Assembly (NCBI RefSeq): GCF_002872335.1
Contig: NZ_NJAG01000002.1
Coordinates: forward strand, 124,001-188,000
DNA from: Siphonobacter sp. BAB-5405
GTDB taxonomy: Bacteria > Bacteroidota > Bacteroidia > Cytophagales > Spirosomataceae
DNA: 64,000 bases
Reading direction: 5' to 3'
Under the pieces are notes generated by a model. It was not told the origin of the DNA. It saw only the letters and a list, made by a program, of their open reading frames with translations, and searched no databases. Position 1 is the first letter of the stretch; each line of letters opens with the position of its first letter. This document shows positions 52,483-61,410 of the stretch, one piece after another. The position numbers were made by a program, and so were the translations under genes.

Positions 52483-53718
52483 CTACACATCAATCTCAAC
52501 CTGATTGCGTAAGACGTCTTCCAGCGTTTCCCGCTGACGAATCAAATGTGCTTCACCATTCAGTACCAGCACCTCCGCCGGACGCAGGCGACTGTTATAC
52601 TGACTACTCATGGCAAAACCGTAGGCTCCGGCGTTGAGTATGGCGAGAATATCGTTGGCTTTGACTTTATTGAGGGTACGGCCTAGGGCGAAGTTATCCG
52701 TTTCGCAGATGTATCCCACCACGTCATACACATCCTGTTCCGAATCATCCGGATTGGAGGCATTCACAATATGATGGTAGGCATCGTACATCATCGGCCG
52801 GATCAGGTGATTGAGCCCGGAATTCACGCCGACAAACGTACGACCCGGAGCTTCTTTCACTACATTCGCCGATACCAGCAGATAGCCACATTCACTAACG
52901 AGATACTTACCGGGTTCGAACCATAGTTGCAGGTTTCGTCCGTATTTTTCACAGAATTCCCGGAAGAATCCCGAAAGCTCCGCTCCGAATTTTTCCATAT
53001 CTGTCGTGTAGTCGCCTTCTTTGTAGGCCACTTTAAACCCACCGCCGAGGTCGATGCACTGCAAGTCGGGGAAATCGTAGGCAAACTCGAATACGCGACT
53101 GGCGGCTTCGATAAAAGCAGAAGCTTCCTTTACATCAGAGCCCGTATGCTGGTGTAAACCCACGATTTTCAGATCGTACTTTTCAACCAGAGCCAGAATT
53201 TCCGCCTTTTGCCGAATATCAATACCGAATTTAGACCCTTCGTGGGCCGTCATGATTTTTGCATTTCCTCCCGCCGCTACGTTAGGCTTCACCCGAATCA
53301 TACAGGGTTTGGACGAACCGTATTTTTGACCAAATTTTTCCAGTACATCGAGGTTATCCAGGTTTACGAACGCTCCCTGTTCAACGGCAAATTCGATTTC
53401 GTCGAAGCTCACGCCGCTGGGCGTAAAGTTCATCTGATTGCCTGCGTAGCCAGCCCGGAGACCAATCTGTAACTCCTGCGGAGAAACCACGTCGAGATCC
53501 ACGCCGTGCTTACGCATAAGTTTAAGTACCGCAAGCGAAGTCAGGGCTTTACAGGCGTATTTAATTTTCAGATCAATCCCTGCAAAAGCCTGATGAATGC
53601 TTTGAATTTGCTGAATAATTTTTTCGCCGTCGTATACGTACAGGGGTGTACCGAAACGCTCGGCCAGATCAGTAACTTTCTGATTTTGTATGAAATAAGA
53701 ACCTTCTCGGAGTTGCAT
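52483..53718 (-). CDS. lysA: Diaminopimelate decarboxylase
   Basis: This encodes 411 residues: fold-III PLP enzyme with the cofactor Lys57 in KYACKAL, the glycine-rich CIDLGGGF phosphate loop, the CETDNFALGR segment carrying the active-site Cys of the dimer interface, and AYGFAMSSQYN near the end. It makes lysine from meso-diaminopimelate in the last biosynthetic step. Full length with ATG 53718. Single gene; repeat copy C lies upstream of its start, 225 bp away. Confidence 0.95.
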   Translation of the reverse strand: MQLREGSYFIQNQKVTDLAERFGTPLYVYDGEKIIQQIQSIHQAFAGIDLKIKYACKALTSLAVLKLMRKHGVDLDVVSPQELQIGLRAGYAGNQMNFTPSGVSFDEIEFAVEQGAFVNLDNLDVLEKFGQKYGSSKPCMIRVKPNVAAGGNAKIMTAHEGSKFGIDIRQKAEILALVEKYDLKIVGLHQHTGSDVKEASAFIEAASRVFEFAYDFPDLQCIDLGGGFKVAYKEGDYTTDMEKFGAELSGFFREFCEKYGRNLQLWFEPGKYLVSECGYLLVSANVVKEAPGRTFVGVNSGLNHLIRPMMYDAYHHIVNASNPDDSEQDVYDVVGYICETDNFALGRTLNKVKANDILAILNAGAYGFAMSSQYNSRLRPAEVLVLNGEAHLIRQRETLEDVLRNQVEIDV

Positions 53719-53942
53719 GGGAACGTAAGAAAAAATAAAGCTGCAAGTTGGCAGAAAGTGACGGGTTTGCCAAAGACGAATGCGTAGTTTATGGGATTAG
53801 TTTGGCGGGTGTCGCCGGGCCGTTCCTGCGTTACACTTGCCCCTCTAACGTCCTGACAAAAGCCAGATAGCCGAAACTCTATCTTGTTATAGACCCCACC
53901 CCCTTAGCTGTAGATGATTTATAAAATCGAAACGCAAGAGCC

Positions 53943-54071
53943 AACCCCGAAGGGGTTCAATGTGATTAGCCCCGTATGCAATGCGGGGAACATCCAGCCC
54001 GGTAGGCACAGCCTACCAACTTAAAAAGTCCGTAGTGAATACTACGAACAACCCGTCCCGCTATCTTTACC
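53943..54071 (+). repeat. Multi-hairpin repeat element, copy C
   Basis: Same order as copy B: AACCCC-GAA-GGGGTT (53943-53957), CCCCG...CGGGG (53970-53988), GGTAGGC-ACA-GCCTACC (54001-54017), GTCCGTAGT...ACTACGAAC (54028-54049, one mismatch), then AACCCGTCCCGCTATCTTTA. Spacers between hairpins 3 and 4 differ from copy B, while the stems are kept. It leads into a heptamer array with a different unit. Confidence 0.9.
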
Positions 54072-54083
54072 AATTTTACCTTT

Positions 54084-54166
54084 CCAAACTCCAAACTCCA
54101 AACTCCAAACTCCAAACTCCAAACTCCAAACTCCAAACTCCAAACTCTAAACTCTAAACTCTAAAC
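54084..54166. repeat. Heptamer tandem array (CCAAACT)9 then CTAAACT units
   Basis: Nine copies of CCAAACT are followed by two of CTAAACT and a partial third. It begins 12 bp after the constant tail of copy C and ends 9 bp before a predicted -7 element for the PhoD gene. The change of unit within the array shows that it grew by local duplication. Confidence 0.95.
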
Positions 54167-54175
54167 GTTACCTCC

Positions 54176-54183
54176 TAAATTTG
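54176..54183 (+). promoter_or_regulatory. Predicted -7 element (TAAATTTG) for the PhoD-like gene
   Basis: TAAATTTG fits TAnnTTTG and lies 51 bp before the ATG at 54234. The -33 position would fall inside the heptamer array, which lacks TTG, so strength is uncertain. Confidence 0.45.
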
Positions 54184-54233
54184 CTACCTGCAAGGCAACG
54201 AGCCATTATTAACTATTTCTTAATCATCAACAC

Positions 54234-55559
54234 ATGCAGAAAACGATACGTTTCTGGCTTTTTCTTTTATTCACCAGTACACTTCTGACCGCTCAGGCTC
54301 AGTTACAAAGTGGTCCCATGTTAGGTTATTCCGACTACATGGAAGTTATGGTGTGGGCTCAGACGAAGAAAGCGGCTAAAGTTAAAATTCAGTACTGGGA
54401 AGTGGGCAATCCCTCCAACAAACGATCTACCGATGAGGTCAACACGGAGAAAACCAACGCCTACATTGCTCATTTATACGCGGATCAGGTGGAGCCGGGT
54501 AAGAAGTATGAGTACGAAGTTTGGGTGGATGGGAAAAAAGTAGCCCGCCCCTATCCGCTTCAGTTCCAGACGCAACAACTGTGGCAGTACCGTACAGATC
54601 CACCCGCGTTTAGCTTTGCCTTCGGTAGCTGTGCCTATTTCAGCGAACCCGAGTACGACCGCCCCGGTACGCCTTACGGTCAGCAATACGAGATCTTTAC
54701 GAAAATTGACAGTCTGCGTCCCGACTTTATGGTTTGGGGTGGCGACAACAATTACTACCGGGAGGTGGACTGGAGTACGCGTACCGGAATGCTCCGCCGC
54801 ATGACGCATGGTCGCTCATTCCCGCAACTGCAATCCCTGCTGGCCCGTACGCACCACTACGCTATTTGGGACGATCATGATTACGGCCCCAATGATTCGG
54901 ACCGTAGTTTCTGGATGAAGCGTGACGCCCTCGACATCTTCAAACAATTCTGGGGAAATCCAAACTATGCCTTTGACAAAGAAGGCATTACGGGCACCTT
55001 CCAGTGGGGCGATTGCCAGTTTTTCATGCTGGATGACCGCTGGTGGCGAGCCCCCAACGAACTGGAAGGCTCGAACAAAGATTACCTGGGTAAGAAGCAG
55101 CTTGACTGGCTGATTGACGCTCTGAAATTTAGCCAGGCCACGTTCAAGTTTGTAGTTTGCGGTGGTCAGGTGATCAATCCGGCGGCTCAGTTTGAAAACT
55201 ACTCGGTATACGCAGAAGAGCGGGAAGAACTGCTGAAACGGATTGCGGAACAGAAAATTCCGGGCGTAGTATTCCTTTCGGGCGACCGTCACCATACGGC
55301 CGTGCACAAACTTCAGCGATTTAACGCGTATCCTTTTTATGATTTCACCATTTCGCCCTTCACCTCCGGTCCTGCCCGTCAAACCAAAGAAGAAGCGGTA
55401 TCTCCAACACTCTTACCCGAAACCGTACTGACCGAACGTAATTTTGCGGTCATGTCGCTTTCCGGTGCCAAGAACGAGCGGGTATTAACCGTAAAAGCGT
55501 ACAACACCCGGGGCGAACTGAAGTGGACCAAGGAAATTAAAGCCAGTGAATTGAAATAA
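54234..55559 (+). CDS. PhoD-like alkaline phosphatase / phosphodiesterase
   Basis: This encodes 441 residues with a signal peptide (LFTSTLLTAQAQ), an N-terminal fibronectin-like PhoD domain (YSDYMEVMVWAQTKKAAKVK) and the metallophosphatase domain: FAFGSCAYF (metal Cys typical of PhoD), FMVWGGDNNYY, IWDDHDYGPNDSD and GVVFLSGDRHHTA with the His ligands. These enzymes use Ca/Fe to hydrolyse phosphodiesters or monoesters outside the cytoplasm. Full length. The promoter region abuts the heptamer array. Confidence 0.88.
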   Translation: MQKTIRFWLFLLFTSTLLTAQAQLQSGPMLGYSDYMEVMVWAQTKKAAKVKIQYWEVGNPSNKRSTDEVNTEKTNAYIAHLYADQVEPGKKYEYEVWVDGKKVARPYPLQFQTQQLWQYRTDPPAFSFAFGSCAYFSEPEYDRPGTPYGQQYEIFTKIDSLRPDFMVWGGDNNYYREVDWSTRTGMLRRMTHGRSFPQLQSLLARTHHYAIWDDHDYGPNDSDRSFWMKRDALDIFKQFWGNPNYAFDKEGITGTFQWGDCQFFMLDDRWWRAPNELEGSNKDYLGKKQLDWLIDALKFSQATFKFVVCGGQVINPAAQFENYSVYAEEREELLKRIAEQKIPGVVFLSGDRHHTAVHKLQRFNAYPFYDFTISPFTSGPARQTKEEAVSPTLLPETVLTERNFAVMSLSGAKNERVLTVKAYNTRGELKWTKEIKASELK

Positions 55560-55594
55560 GTAAAGTAGTATAGTTTTAATAGACATCTCTTGTC

Positions 55595-55647
55595 ACCAAG
55601 TAAAAGCCATTGATTATCTCACTGATAGTCAATGGCTTTTGCTTGGT
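55595..55647 (+). terminator. Terminator-like hairpin after the PhoD-like gene
   Basis: ACCAAGTAAAAGCCATTGA pairs with TCAATGGCTTTTGCTTGGT (one G:T pair) across a 15-base loop, 35 bp after the stop codon. The T-run is inside the stem, not after it. Confidence 0.7.
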
Positions 55648-55831
55648 AGTTACGAGTTGTTTACGGCTATGTCAAACTAAGTTGACCGCTGCCAATTGAA
55701 ATACCAGCTACAGACCTATTCACAACCTCGATCCCGTACATGAAATTGAATTTATAATCCTTCCTTGATTTGCTTACAAGCTTCAGGGGTTTGCATACAG
55801 GCGTGTGATTACGCCTCCCGACCTTTGCCTC

Positions 55832-56836
55832 ATGGAAATAAAACAAATCGCATTGGGCAGCCAGGGATTGGTTGTACCAGTAATCGGCCTGGGTTGTATG
55901 GGAATGACGGGCTTTGAAGAAGGACACATGTATGGTCCTGCGGATGAGCAGGAAGCCATCGCAACGATTCACCGTTCGCTTGAATTAGGCGGTACTTTTT
56001 TAGATACTGCCGATCTGTACGGACCGCTGAAGAATGAGCAGTTGATTGCGAAAGCCATCCATGGTAAACGTGATCAGTATATTCTGGCGACCAAGTTTGG
56101 CTGGGAAATCGACGACCACAACAAGGTAACCTGGGCCATTAATGGCAAGAAAGAGTATGTGAAGAAAGCGTTGGAGCGTTCGCTCAAAAATCTGAATACG
56201 GATTACATCGACCTGTATTACCTGCACCGCCTGGATAAAAATACGCCGATTGAGGAAACGGTTCAGGCGATGGCGGAGCTGGTTCAGGAAGGCAAAGTGG
56301 GGTACATCGGTTTGTCGGAGGTTTCGTCCGAAACGGTGAAGCGGGCCCATGCCGTACACCCGATCACTGCCGTACAAAGCGAGTACTCGTTGTTCGAGCG
56401 GACCGTGGAAGAACGTGGCGTTCTGGCAACCTTACAGGAATTGGGTATTGGCTTTGTAGCGTACTCACCGCTGGGCCGTGGCTTCTTGTCGGGACAGATC
56501 AAAAGCATCGATGACCTGCCTGAGAATGATTTCCGCAGGACCATCCCGCGTTTCCAAGGCGAAATGTTTAACAAGAACATTGAATTGGTGAAGGCCATTG
56601 AAGCGATGGCTGAAGCCAAGCATGTTACTTCTTCGCAGTTAGCTTTGGCCTGGATCATGAGCAAAGGTATCCTACCGATCCCCGGAACGAAACGCCGGAA
56701 GTACCTGGAGCAAAACATGGCCGCAACCACGATTGACTTAACTCCGGCGGATGTATCAAGCCTGGAAAGCATCGTGCCTTTGGGTACGGATACCGGTGCC
56801 CCTTACGATGAGTTCAGTATGGGTTTAATTGATTAA
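55832..56836 (+). CDS. Aldo/keto reductase (YajO/GRP-like)
   Basis: The ATG at 55832 ([20 protein letters not shown]) fits the family better than the frame start nine codons earlier. The 334 residues have an AKR barrel: [25 protein letters not shown] (Asp, Tyr), LATKFGWEI (Lys), [10 protein letters not shown] (His) and the C-terminal NADPH segment [20 protein letters not shown]. Related enzymes act on aldehydes or sugars; the substrate is unknown. An AraC-type gene follows after 8 bp and may regulate it. Confidence 0.9.
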   Translation: MEIKQIALGSQGLVVPVIGLGCMGMTGFEEGHMYGPADEQEAIATIHRSLELGGTFLDTADLYGPLKNEQLIAKAIHGKRDQYILATKFGWEIDDHNKVTWAINGKKEYVKKALERSLKNLNTDYIDLYYLHRLDKNTPIEETVQAMAELVQEGKVGYIGLSEVSSETVKRAHAVHPITAVQSEYSLFERTVEERGVLATLQELGIGFVAYSPLGRGFLSGQIKSIDDLPENDFRRTIPRFQGEMFNKNIELVKAIEAMAEAKHVTSSQLALAWIMSKGILPIPGTKRRKYLEQNMAATTIDLTPADVSSLESIVPLGTDTGAPYDEFSMGLID

Positions 56837-56844
56837 TTTTAGGT

Positions 56845-57732
56845 ATGAACGCCATCAACTCCATCTCGGAATTTCACCGTCTCCTGTCCTTAACCGAACC
56901 TCGCCACCCGCTGGTGAGTGTGATCAATCTGGCGGAAAGTGTTTTTTTGGAAGATGAGATCTGGAAAGGATTTGTGAACCGCTTTTATTGTGTGGCACTC
57001 AAACGCGAAGCCAAAGGCAAGATCAGGTACGGACAGCAGCATTATGATTACGATAAAGGGGTATTGAGTTTTACCGCTCCTAATCAGGTGCAACAACTGG
57101 ACCTGCATACGATGGAATGCGGGTCCGGTTATCTCCTGATCTTTCACCCGGACTTCCTGTTACAGCATACGCTGGCGAACAGCATTCACCACTACGGTTT
57201 TTTCGGTTACGCAGTGAACGAAGCCCTTCACCTGTCAGCCGAAGAAGAAGATGACCTGATCACGATTCTTCATAAAATCGATAAGGAGTGCCAGCATATC
57301 GATAAGCATACCCAGGAGATCATTCTGACGCAGATTGAGAGCCTGCTAAAATACTCCAACCGGTTTTATGAGCGGCAGTTTTTGACTCGCAAGAATAATA
57401 ATTCAGCCCTGCTAACCCGGTTCGAGCAGTTGATTGATGACTACTTTACCAGTGACGCCCAGCGTTTGCTCACGGTAAAATACATTGCGGAACAGATGAA
57501 TCTGTCGCCGAACTACCTGAGTGACCTGCTTCGGGTTCATACCGGGCAGAACACCCAGCAGCATATTCATGAAAAACTGATCGCAAAAGCCAAAGAAAAG
57601 CTTTCCACAACCAACCTTTCGGTCAGCGAGATCGCCTATGCCTTGGGCTTTGAGCATACGCAATCCTTTAGTACGCTTTTCAAGAAGAAGACGAACCTAT
57701 CGCCGCTGGAATTTCGTCAGGCTTTTAACTAA
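56845..57732 (+). CDS. AraC-family transcriptional regulator
   Basis: This encodes 295 residues: an N-terminal cupin-like domain (about 35-135; CVALKREAKGKIRYGQQHY, MECGSGYLLIFHPDFL) and two helix-turn-helix motifs at about 215-290 (RLLTVKYIAEQMNLSPNYLS, SVSEIAYALGFEHTQSFSTL). It probably senses a small molecule and controls the co-transcribed aldo/keto reductase, which ends 8 bp before it. Full length. Confidence 0.9.
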   Translation: MNAINSISEFHRLLSLTEPRHPLVSVINLAESVFLEDEIWKGFVNRFYCVALKREAKGKIRYGQQHYDYDKGVLSFTAPNQVQQLDLHTMECGSGYLLIFHPDFLLQHTLANSIHHYGFFGYAVNEALHLSAEEEDDLITILHKIDKECQHIDKHTQEIILTQIESLLKYSNRFYERQFLTRKNNNSALLTRFEQLIDDYFTSDAQRLLTVKYIAEQMNLSPNYLSDLLRVHTGQNTQQHIHEKLIAKAKEKLSTTNLSVSEIAYALGFEHTQSFSTLFKKKTNLSPLEFRQAFN

Positions 57733-57811
57733 TCCCTGAATATCCCTTCAGAGCCGGATCGTTTATCTGGCGAATACTAAAAACGTCAGATAAATACTGA
57801 TCACAAAAAAA

Positions 57812-57844
57812 GAGGCCGGGTCATTTCACCAATGATCTGGCCTC
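57812..57844. terminator. Hairpin with T-run on the minus strand
   Basis: GAGGCC, a mismatch and GTCATT pair with AATGATC and GGCCTC. The T-run lies on the minus-strand side (seven Ts), though the nearest gene end is that of the plus-strand AraC gene 80 bp away. It may work for both directions. Confidence 0.55.
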
Positions 57845-58121
57845 AGCCTATAAAAGGGTTGCCTCTCCCTTATTCCTGCTTCCTAGCCCATGTCTAGGCA
57901 GCAGGTTGCTCGTTGAATTCTACTACTCTTCACCCGTTCCTTTAAGGTTAAAAGTCTTATAATAGCCTTCAATAGTATCGCCAGGGCAACGCTAGCCGTA
58001 GTGCTCACCCGTTAGCCACGCTATCGCCTACCGTTCCCTTCTTCATTCGTTTGTGTTTGGTATAATCCTACGTTTCGGGTATATAGCCATTAGAAATCAC
58101 CTGATACACCTGGCGTGTTGG

Positions 58122-58661
58122 ATGCTCGCGACCCACATCTTATTTTACGAACCGATTATGAATGAACTACTGAACATTAGCGGCCGGGCCGTGGCCGTTT
58201 ACCTGTTTATTATTGTGTGCATCCGTTTTTTCGGAAAGAAGGAACTCTCGCAGCTATCGGTCGTTGATCTGGTCTTTGTCTTACTGATTTCCAATGCTGT
58301 ACAAAACGCAATGGTAGGTCCGGATACGAGCCTGATGGGCGGAGTAGTCGCGGCGGGAGCTTTATTTGCCAGTAATTTCGTACTGAAAAAACTCTTGTAC
58401 CGGAGTCCACGAATCAATCATCTCTTACAGGGGGAGCCCATTTTACTGGTATATAAAGGCCACGTGAAAGATCGGAATCTGGCGAAGGCTCAGATTAGCG
58501 TCAATGAACTCGAGGCTGCCATTCGCGAACACGGCGTGGAACGCTTGCAAAAAGTTGACCTAGCGGTTCTGGAAGTAGATGGAAATATCAGCGTCATGTC
58601 GAATGACTTTTCAAAGAAGACGCGTCACAAAAGAGTCCGCCCCAAAATTAACCCTACGTAA
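58122..58661 (+). CDS. DUF421 (YetF-like) membrane protein
   Basis: I use the ATG at 58122 (MLATHILFYEPIMNELLNIS); a GTG at 58053 in the same frame would add residues with weak family fit. The 179 residues have two to three N-terminal membrane helices (AVAVYLFIIVCIRFFGKKEL, VVDLVFVLLISNAVQNAMV) and a small soluble C-terminal domain (EPILLVYKGHVKDRNLAKAQ, ISVNELEAAIREHG). DUF421 proteins are inner-membrane proteins of unknown function. Convergent with the SDR gene. Confidence 0.85.
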   Translation: MLATHILFYEPIMNELLNISGRAVAVYLFIIVCIRFFGKKELSQLSVVDLVFVLLISNAVQNAMVGPDTSLMGGVVAAGALFASNFVLKKLLYRSPRINHLLQGEPILLVYKGHVKDRNLAKAQISVNELEAAIREHGVERLQKVDLAVLEVDGNISVMSNDFSKKTRHKRVRPKINPT

Positions 58662-58663
58662 GC

Positions 58664-58701
58664 ACGTATACGGCCTGCTCAATAACGCAAGCCGTATACG
58701 T
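58664..58701. terminator. Bidirectional hairpin between DUF421 and SDR genes
   Basis: A perfect 11-bp inverted repeat ACGTATACGGC / GCCGTATACGT with a 16-base loop fills the 45-bp gap between convergent genes. No long T-run follows in either direction. Confidence 0.65.
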
Positions 58702-58706
58702 AACGC

Positions 58707-59459
58707 TTAGTCTTTCTTCAGAAGCATGGCTGAAGCCTGAGCCGTCGGGAAAATCAGAATATCGGCCAGTACTACATGGGGTGGCCGGGTCACTACGAAT
58801 GTGATGGTTTCAGCAATATCTTCGGCCGAAAGCGGTGTGAATCCCTGATAAACCAGATCCGCCCGTTTGTCATCGCCCTTGAAACGAACCAGTGAAAATT
58901 CCGTTTCTACGGCTCCCGGAGCGATGTTGGTAACTTTGACACCAAACGGGTTCAAATCCATACGCATGCCCTGACTAATGCTTTCTACGGCCGACTTGGA
59001 AGCACAATACACTGTTCCGTTAGGGTAGGTTTGCTTACCCGCTACCGAACTGATGTTAATGATGTGGCCACTTCGCCGGGCAATCATACCGGGCATCACC
59101 AGTTTTGACACGTACAGAATGCCCTTTACATTCCCATCAATCATGGCATCCCAGTCGTCGGGATCATTTTCCTGAATGGGTCCCAGCCCGTGAGCATTGC
59201 CCGCGTTATTCACCAGAATATCGATTCCCTGCCAGGACTCCGGAACTCGGGAGAACGCCTCCTCCACATCTTCGCGGTAGCGAACATCGAAGTTGAGCGT
59301 ATATACTTCCACCTTGTCCTGCAGTTCTTCTTTGAGTTCATCCAGTCGTTCCTGGCGTCGGCCGTGTAACAAGAGCCGATAACCCAGTTCAGCAAAAGCG
59401 AGAGCCGTCGCTCTGCCAATCCCGGAAGTAGCCCCGGTAATAAATGCGGTACGTGACAT
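58707..59459 (-). CDS. Short-chain dehydrogenase/reductase (YdfG-like)
   Basis: This encodes a 250-residue Rossmann SDR: TGATSGIGRATAL (coenzyme loop), NNAGNAHG, active-site Ser in IINISSVAGK, and the YCASK Tyr-Lys pair. Arg33-type residues after strand 2 (LHGRRQERLDEL) favour NADP. The closest named group is serine 3-dehydrogenase / YdfG malonic semialdehyde reductase. Substrate not certain. Full length, single gene. Confidence 0.9.
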   Translation of the reverse strand: MSRTAFITGATSGIGRATALAFAELGYRLLLHGRRQERLDELKEELQDKVEVYTLNFDVRYREDVEEAFSRVPESWQGIDILVNNAGNAHGLGPIQENDPDDWDAMIDGNVKGILYVSKLVMPGMIARRSGHIINISSVAGKQTYPNGTVYCASKSAVESISQGMRMDLNPFGVKVTNIAPGAVETEFSLVRFKGDDKRADLVYQGFTPLSAEDIAETITFVVTRPPHVVLADILIFPTAQASAMLLKKD

Positions 59460-59513
59460 AAAAAAGTAATTACCGATGTACGGATAAAATGATAACCGGA
59501 TCCTTACGGACTA

Positions 59514-60155
59514 TTAATTCAACGAGTGATACAAGAGAAAGCTCAGCAAGCGTTCGAACGTTTGCTGTTCTTCGATGGAAGCTCCCAGCTTGGCCACCTG
59601 TACCCGATACAGGTCGATCAGCCGTAAAAACCGTTCGTGATTACTGAATCGGGCAGCGATGATTCCCTTGAAACAGCGGTGAATCTGATTATAAAGAAAC
59701 TTACTTGGCTTGGTGGGTTCATCGTTGAGCAGGTGATTCAATGCCTCGAGTGAACCATATTTTTCCATGAACGCAAAGCCCTGATTCAATAAAAATTCCT
59801 TGATCTGGTCGCAAACGTCGTTTAAATCCTCAGTGCTTTGCAACTTGTACCGGAAATATTTATCGTCATTGAATTTCCCTACAGAAATCACCAGCGTATT
59901 TGCATCTTCGCGGTATTCTTCGGCATTATCGAGAAATTGCTGGGCTAGAAATTCAATTTCCTGATGCCGCAAACCAATGCTTACATCCAACCAGATTTCG
60001 TTGGTTCGATACGAAGTAGAAAAGACCACATTGTAGAATCCAACCGGCGTTTGCTTTCTGAACTGCTTTCGATCCGAAAGCAATTCAAACCCATTCTCGG
60101 CGAAGAAAACACTGAGTTTTTGATACAGCTCGGTTTCAAAAGGTGTAATAATCAT
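59514..60155 (-). CDS. Conserved hypothetical protein
   Basis: The ATG at 60155 (MIITPFETELYQKLSVFFAE) gives 213 residues; a TTG two codons earlier is in frame but less likely. Mixed alpha/beta N-terminal half with strands (GFYNVVFSTSYRTNEIWLDV), helical C-terminal half (FLYNQIHRCFKGIIAARFSN). No signal or membrane segment. I do not recognise a named domain. Charged and well-formed, so the gene is real. Confidence 0.65.
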   Translation of the reverse strand: MIITPFETELYQKLSVFFAENGFELLSDRKQFRKQTPVGFYNVVFSTSYRTNEIWLDVSIGLRHQEIEFLAQQFLDNAEEYREDANTLVISVGKFNDDKYFRYKLQSTEDLNDVCDQIKEFLLNQGFAFMEKYGSLEALNHLLNDEPTKPSKFLYNQIHRCFKGIIAARFSNHERFLRLIDLYRVQVAKLGASIEEQQTFERLLSFLLYHSLN

Positions 60156-60353
60156 AAGCAATAAATCATTGATTGTCTGCTGATTAAAGTTTATTACTTC
60201 TTTAGGATTTCAAGGAAACCGGAAGTAGTTCAACTCAGATAACGGTAAGCATAACGGGTCTCTATACGTCATCTCAACAGAAGGTAACACATGATTTTCA
60301 CTGACTTTCAGCGAAACGACTGCCGGGTGGCAAGGTAAAAGGATACTTTAGAA

Positions 60354-60872
60354 ATGAAAAAGATTTTATTATTTTCTGACACACACGGCTGGTTCGACGA
60401 AGCCCTGGATTCACACTGTCGCTGGGCGGACGAAATCTGGCACGCGGGAGATTGGGGTACCGGTGTGTATGAACGCCTCCAAATGTATGCCAGACCCATT
60501 CAGGGCGTATATGGAAACATTGATGGAACGACAATACGTTCCCTGTTTCCGCTGATCAATCATTTTACCTGCGAAGGGGTTAACGTGGGTATAACCCATA
60601 TTGCCGGAACGCCCGGCCGCTACAAACCGGATGCCCGTCAGCTGCTACGGGAACAAAAACCCGACGTACTGATCTGTGGACATTCGCACATCCTGCGAGT
60701 CGAGCGGGATTCCAGCGGTATATTATTCATGAATCCGGGTGCAGCGGGGAAAGAAGGCTTTCATCGAATCATGACAGCTCTCCGCTTTAAAGTCGATCAG
60801 GGCCGAATTTTTGACGTAGAAGTGGTAGAACTTGGCAAGCGAGGCAAAATTCCTGACAATTTTTCCGTCTGA
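60354..60872 (+). CDS. YfcE-type metallophosphoesterase
   Basis: This encodes 172 residues: LLFSDTHGWFDEA (Asp, His), IWHAGDWGTGVYE (bridging Asp), QGVYGNIDGTTIR (Asn; the common GNCD is GNID here), THIAGTPGRYKPD and DVLICGHSHILRV (His pair). Such enzymes hydrolyse phosphodiesters with two metal ions in the cytoplasm. Substrate unknown. It is followed after 54 bp by the GroES-like gene on the same strand. Confidence 0.92.
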   Translation: MKKILLFSDTHGWFDEALDSHCRWADEIWHAGDWGTGVYERLQMYARPIQGVYGNIDGTTIRSLFPLINHFTCEGVNVGITHIAGTPGRYKPDARQLLREQKPDVLICGHSHILRVERDSSGILFMNPGAAGKEGFHRIMTALRFKVDQGRIFDVEVVELGKRGKIPDNFSV

Positions 60873-60926
60873 CCCCCTACGGAATAGCCTTTTAACGAAT
60901 CGAATCCGCATAACTTAAAAAAGACC

Positions 60927-61319
60927 ATGAGTACGCTGGAAGGCATTCATACGTTACGAAAACTAATTATGGCGGGCGATAAGGTACTGGTTCGCCCCAG
61001 TGATGGTCAGCAGAAAACCCGTTCGGGTTTGTACTTACCTCCTACCGTTACGGAGAAAGAAGATATTCAGCAGGGCGTAGTCATCAAAGTAGGCCCCGGT
61101 TTTCCGATTCCGGCGGCCAGCGATCTAGATGAGCCCTGGAAAGAGAAAAAGGAAGACGTGAAATACGTTCCGCTACAGGTACGCGAAAACGATCAGATTT
61201 TATTTTTACGTCGGAATGCGTTTGATGTGGAAATTGATGGCGAAAAGTACCTCATTATTCCTCATTCTGCCATACTATTGATGGTGCGGGAAGATGAACT
61301 GAGTGAGTTGGGCTTATAA
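60927..61319 (+). CDS. GroES-family co-chaperone-like protein
   Basis: This encodes 130 residues with a GroES beta-barrel: KLIMAGDKVLVRPSDGQQKT (start strand), RSGLYLPPTVTEKEDIQQG, the mobile-loop region with a longer insertion than GroES (VGPGFPIPAASDLDEPWKEK), and DQILFLRRNAFDVEIDGEKY. It is longer than the usual 95-97 residues and has no groEL next to it, so it is probably a second, specialised GroES-like protein. Its GroEL partner is unproven. Followed by tmRNA. Confidence 0.8.
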   Translation: MSTLEGIHTLRKLIMAGDKVLVRPSDGQQKTRSGLYLPPTVTEKEDIQQGVVIKVGPGFPIPAASDLDEPWKEKKEDVKYVPLQVRENDQILFLRRNAFDVEIDGEKYLIIPHSAILLMVREDELSELGL

Positions 61320-61326
61320 ACAAAGT

Positions 61327-61356
61327 CCTTTTCTGAACAATTTATCAGGAAAAGGG
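61327..61356 (+). terminator. Terminator of the GroES-like gene
   Basis: CCTTTTCTGA pairs with TCAGGAAAAGG (one bulged base) across a short loop, 8 bp after the stop codon and just before the tmRNA promoter. Confidence 0.6.
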
Positions 61357-61358
61357 GT

Positions 61359-61366
61359 TATATTTG
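61359..61366 (+). promoter_or_regulatory. Predicted -7 element (TATATTTG) for tmRNA
   Basis: TATATTTG fits TAnnTTTG exactly and lies 45 bp before the mature tmRNA 5' end. The leader in between would be removed during processing. Confidence 0.6.
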
Positions 61367-61410
61367 TGGCCCTGAAAATGAAAACGATCATTTTCGCCCA
61401 ATCAACATCC

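Noticed and set aside
50494-54071. CRISPR array
   Set aside because: The palindromes differ from each other within a copy, and there are no equal spacers or cas genes.
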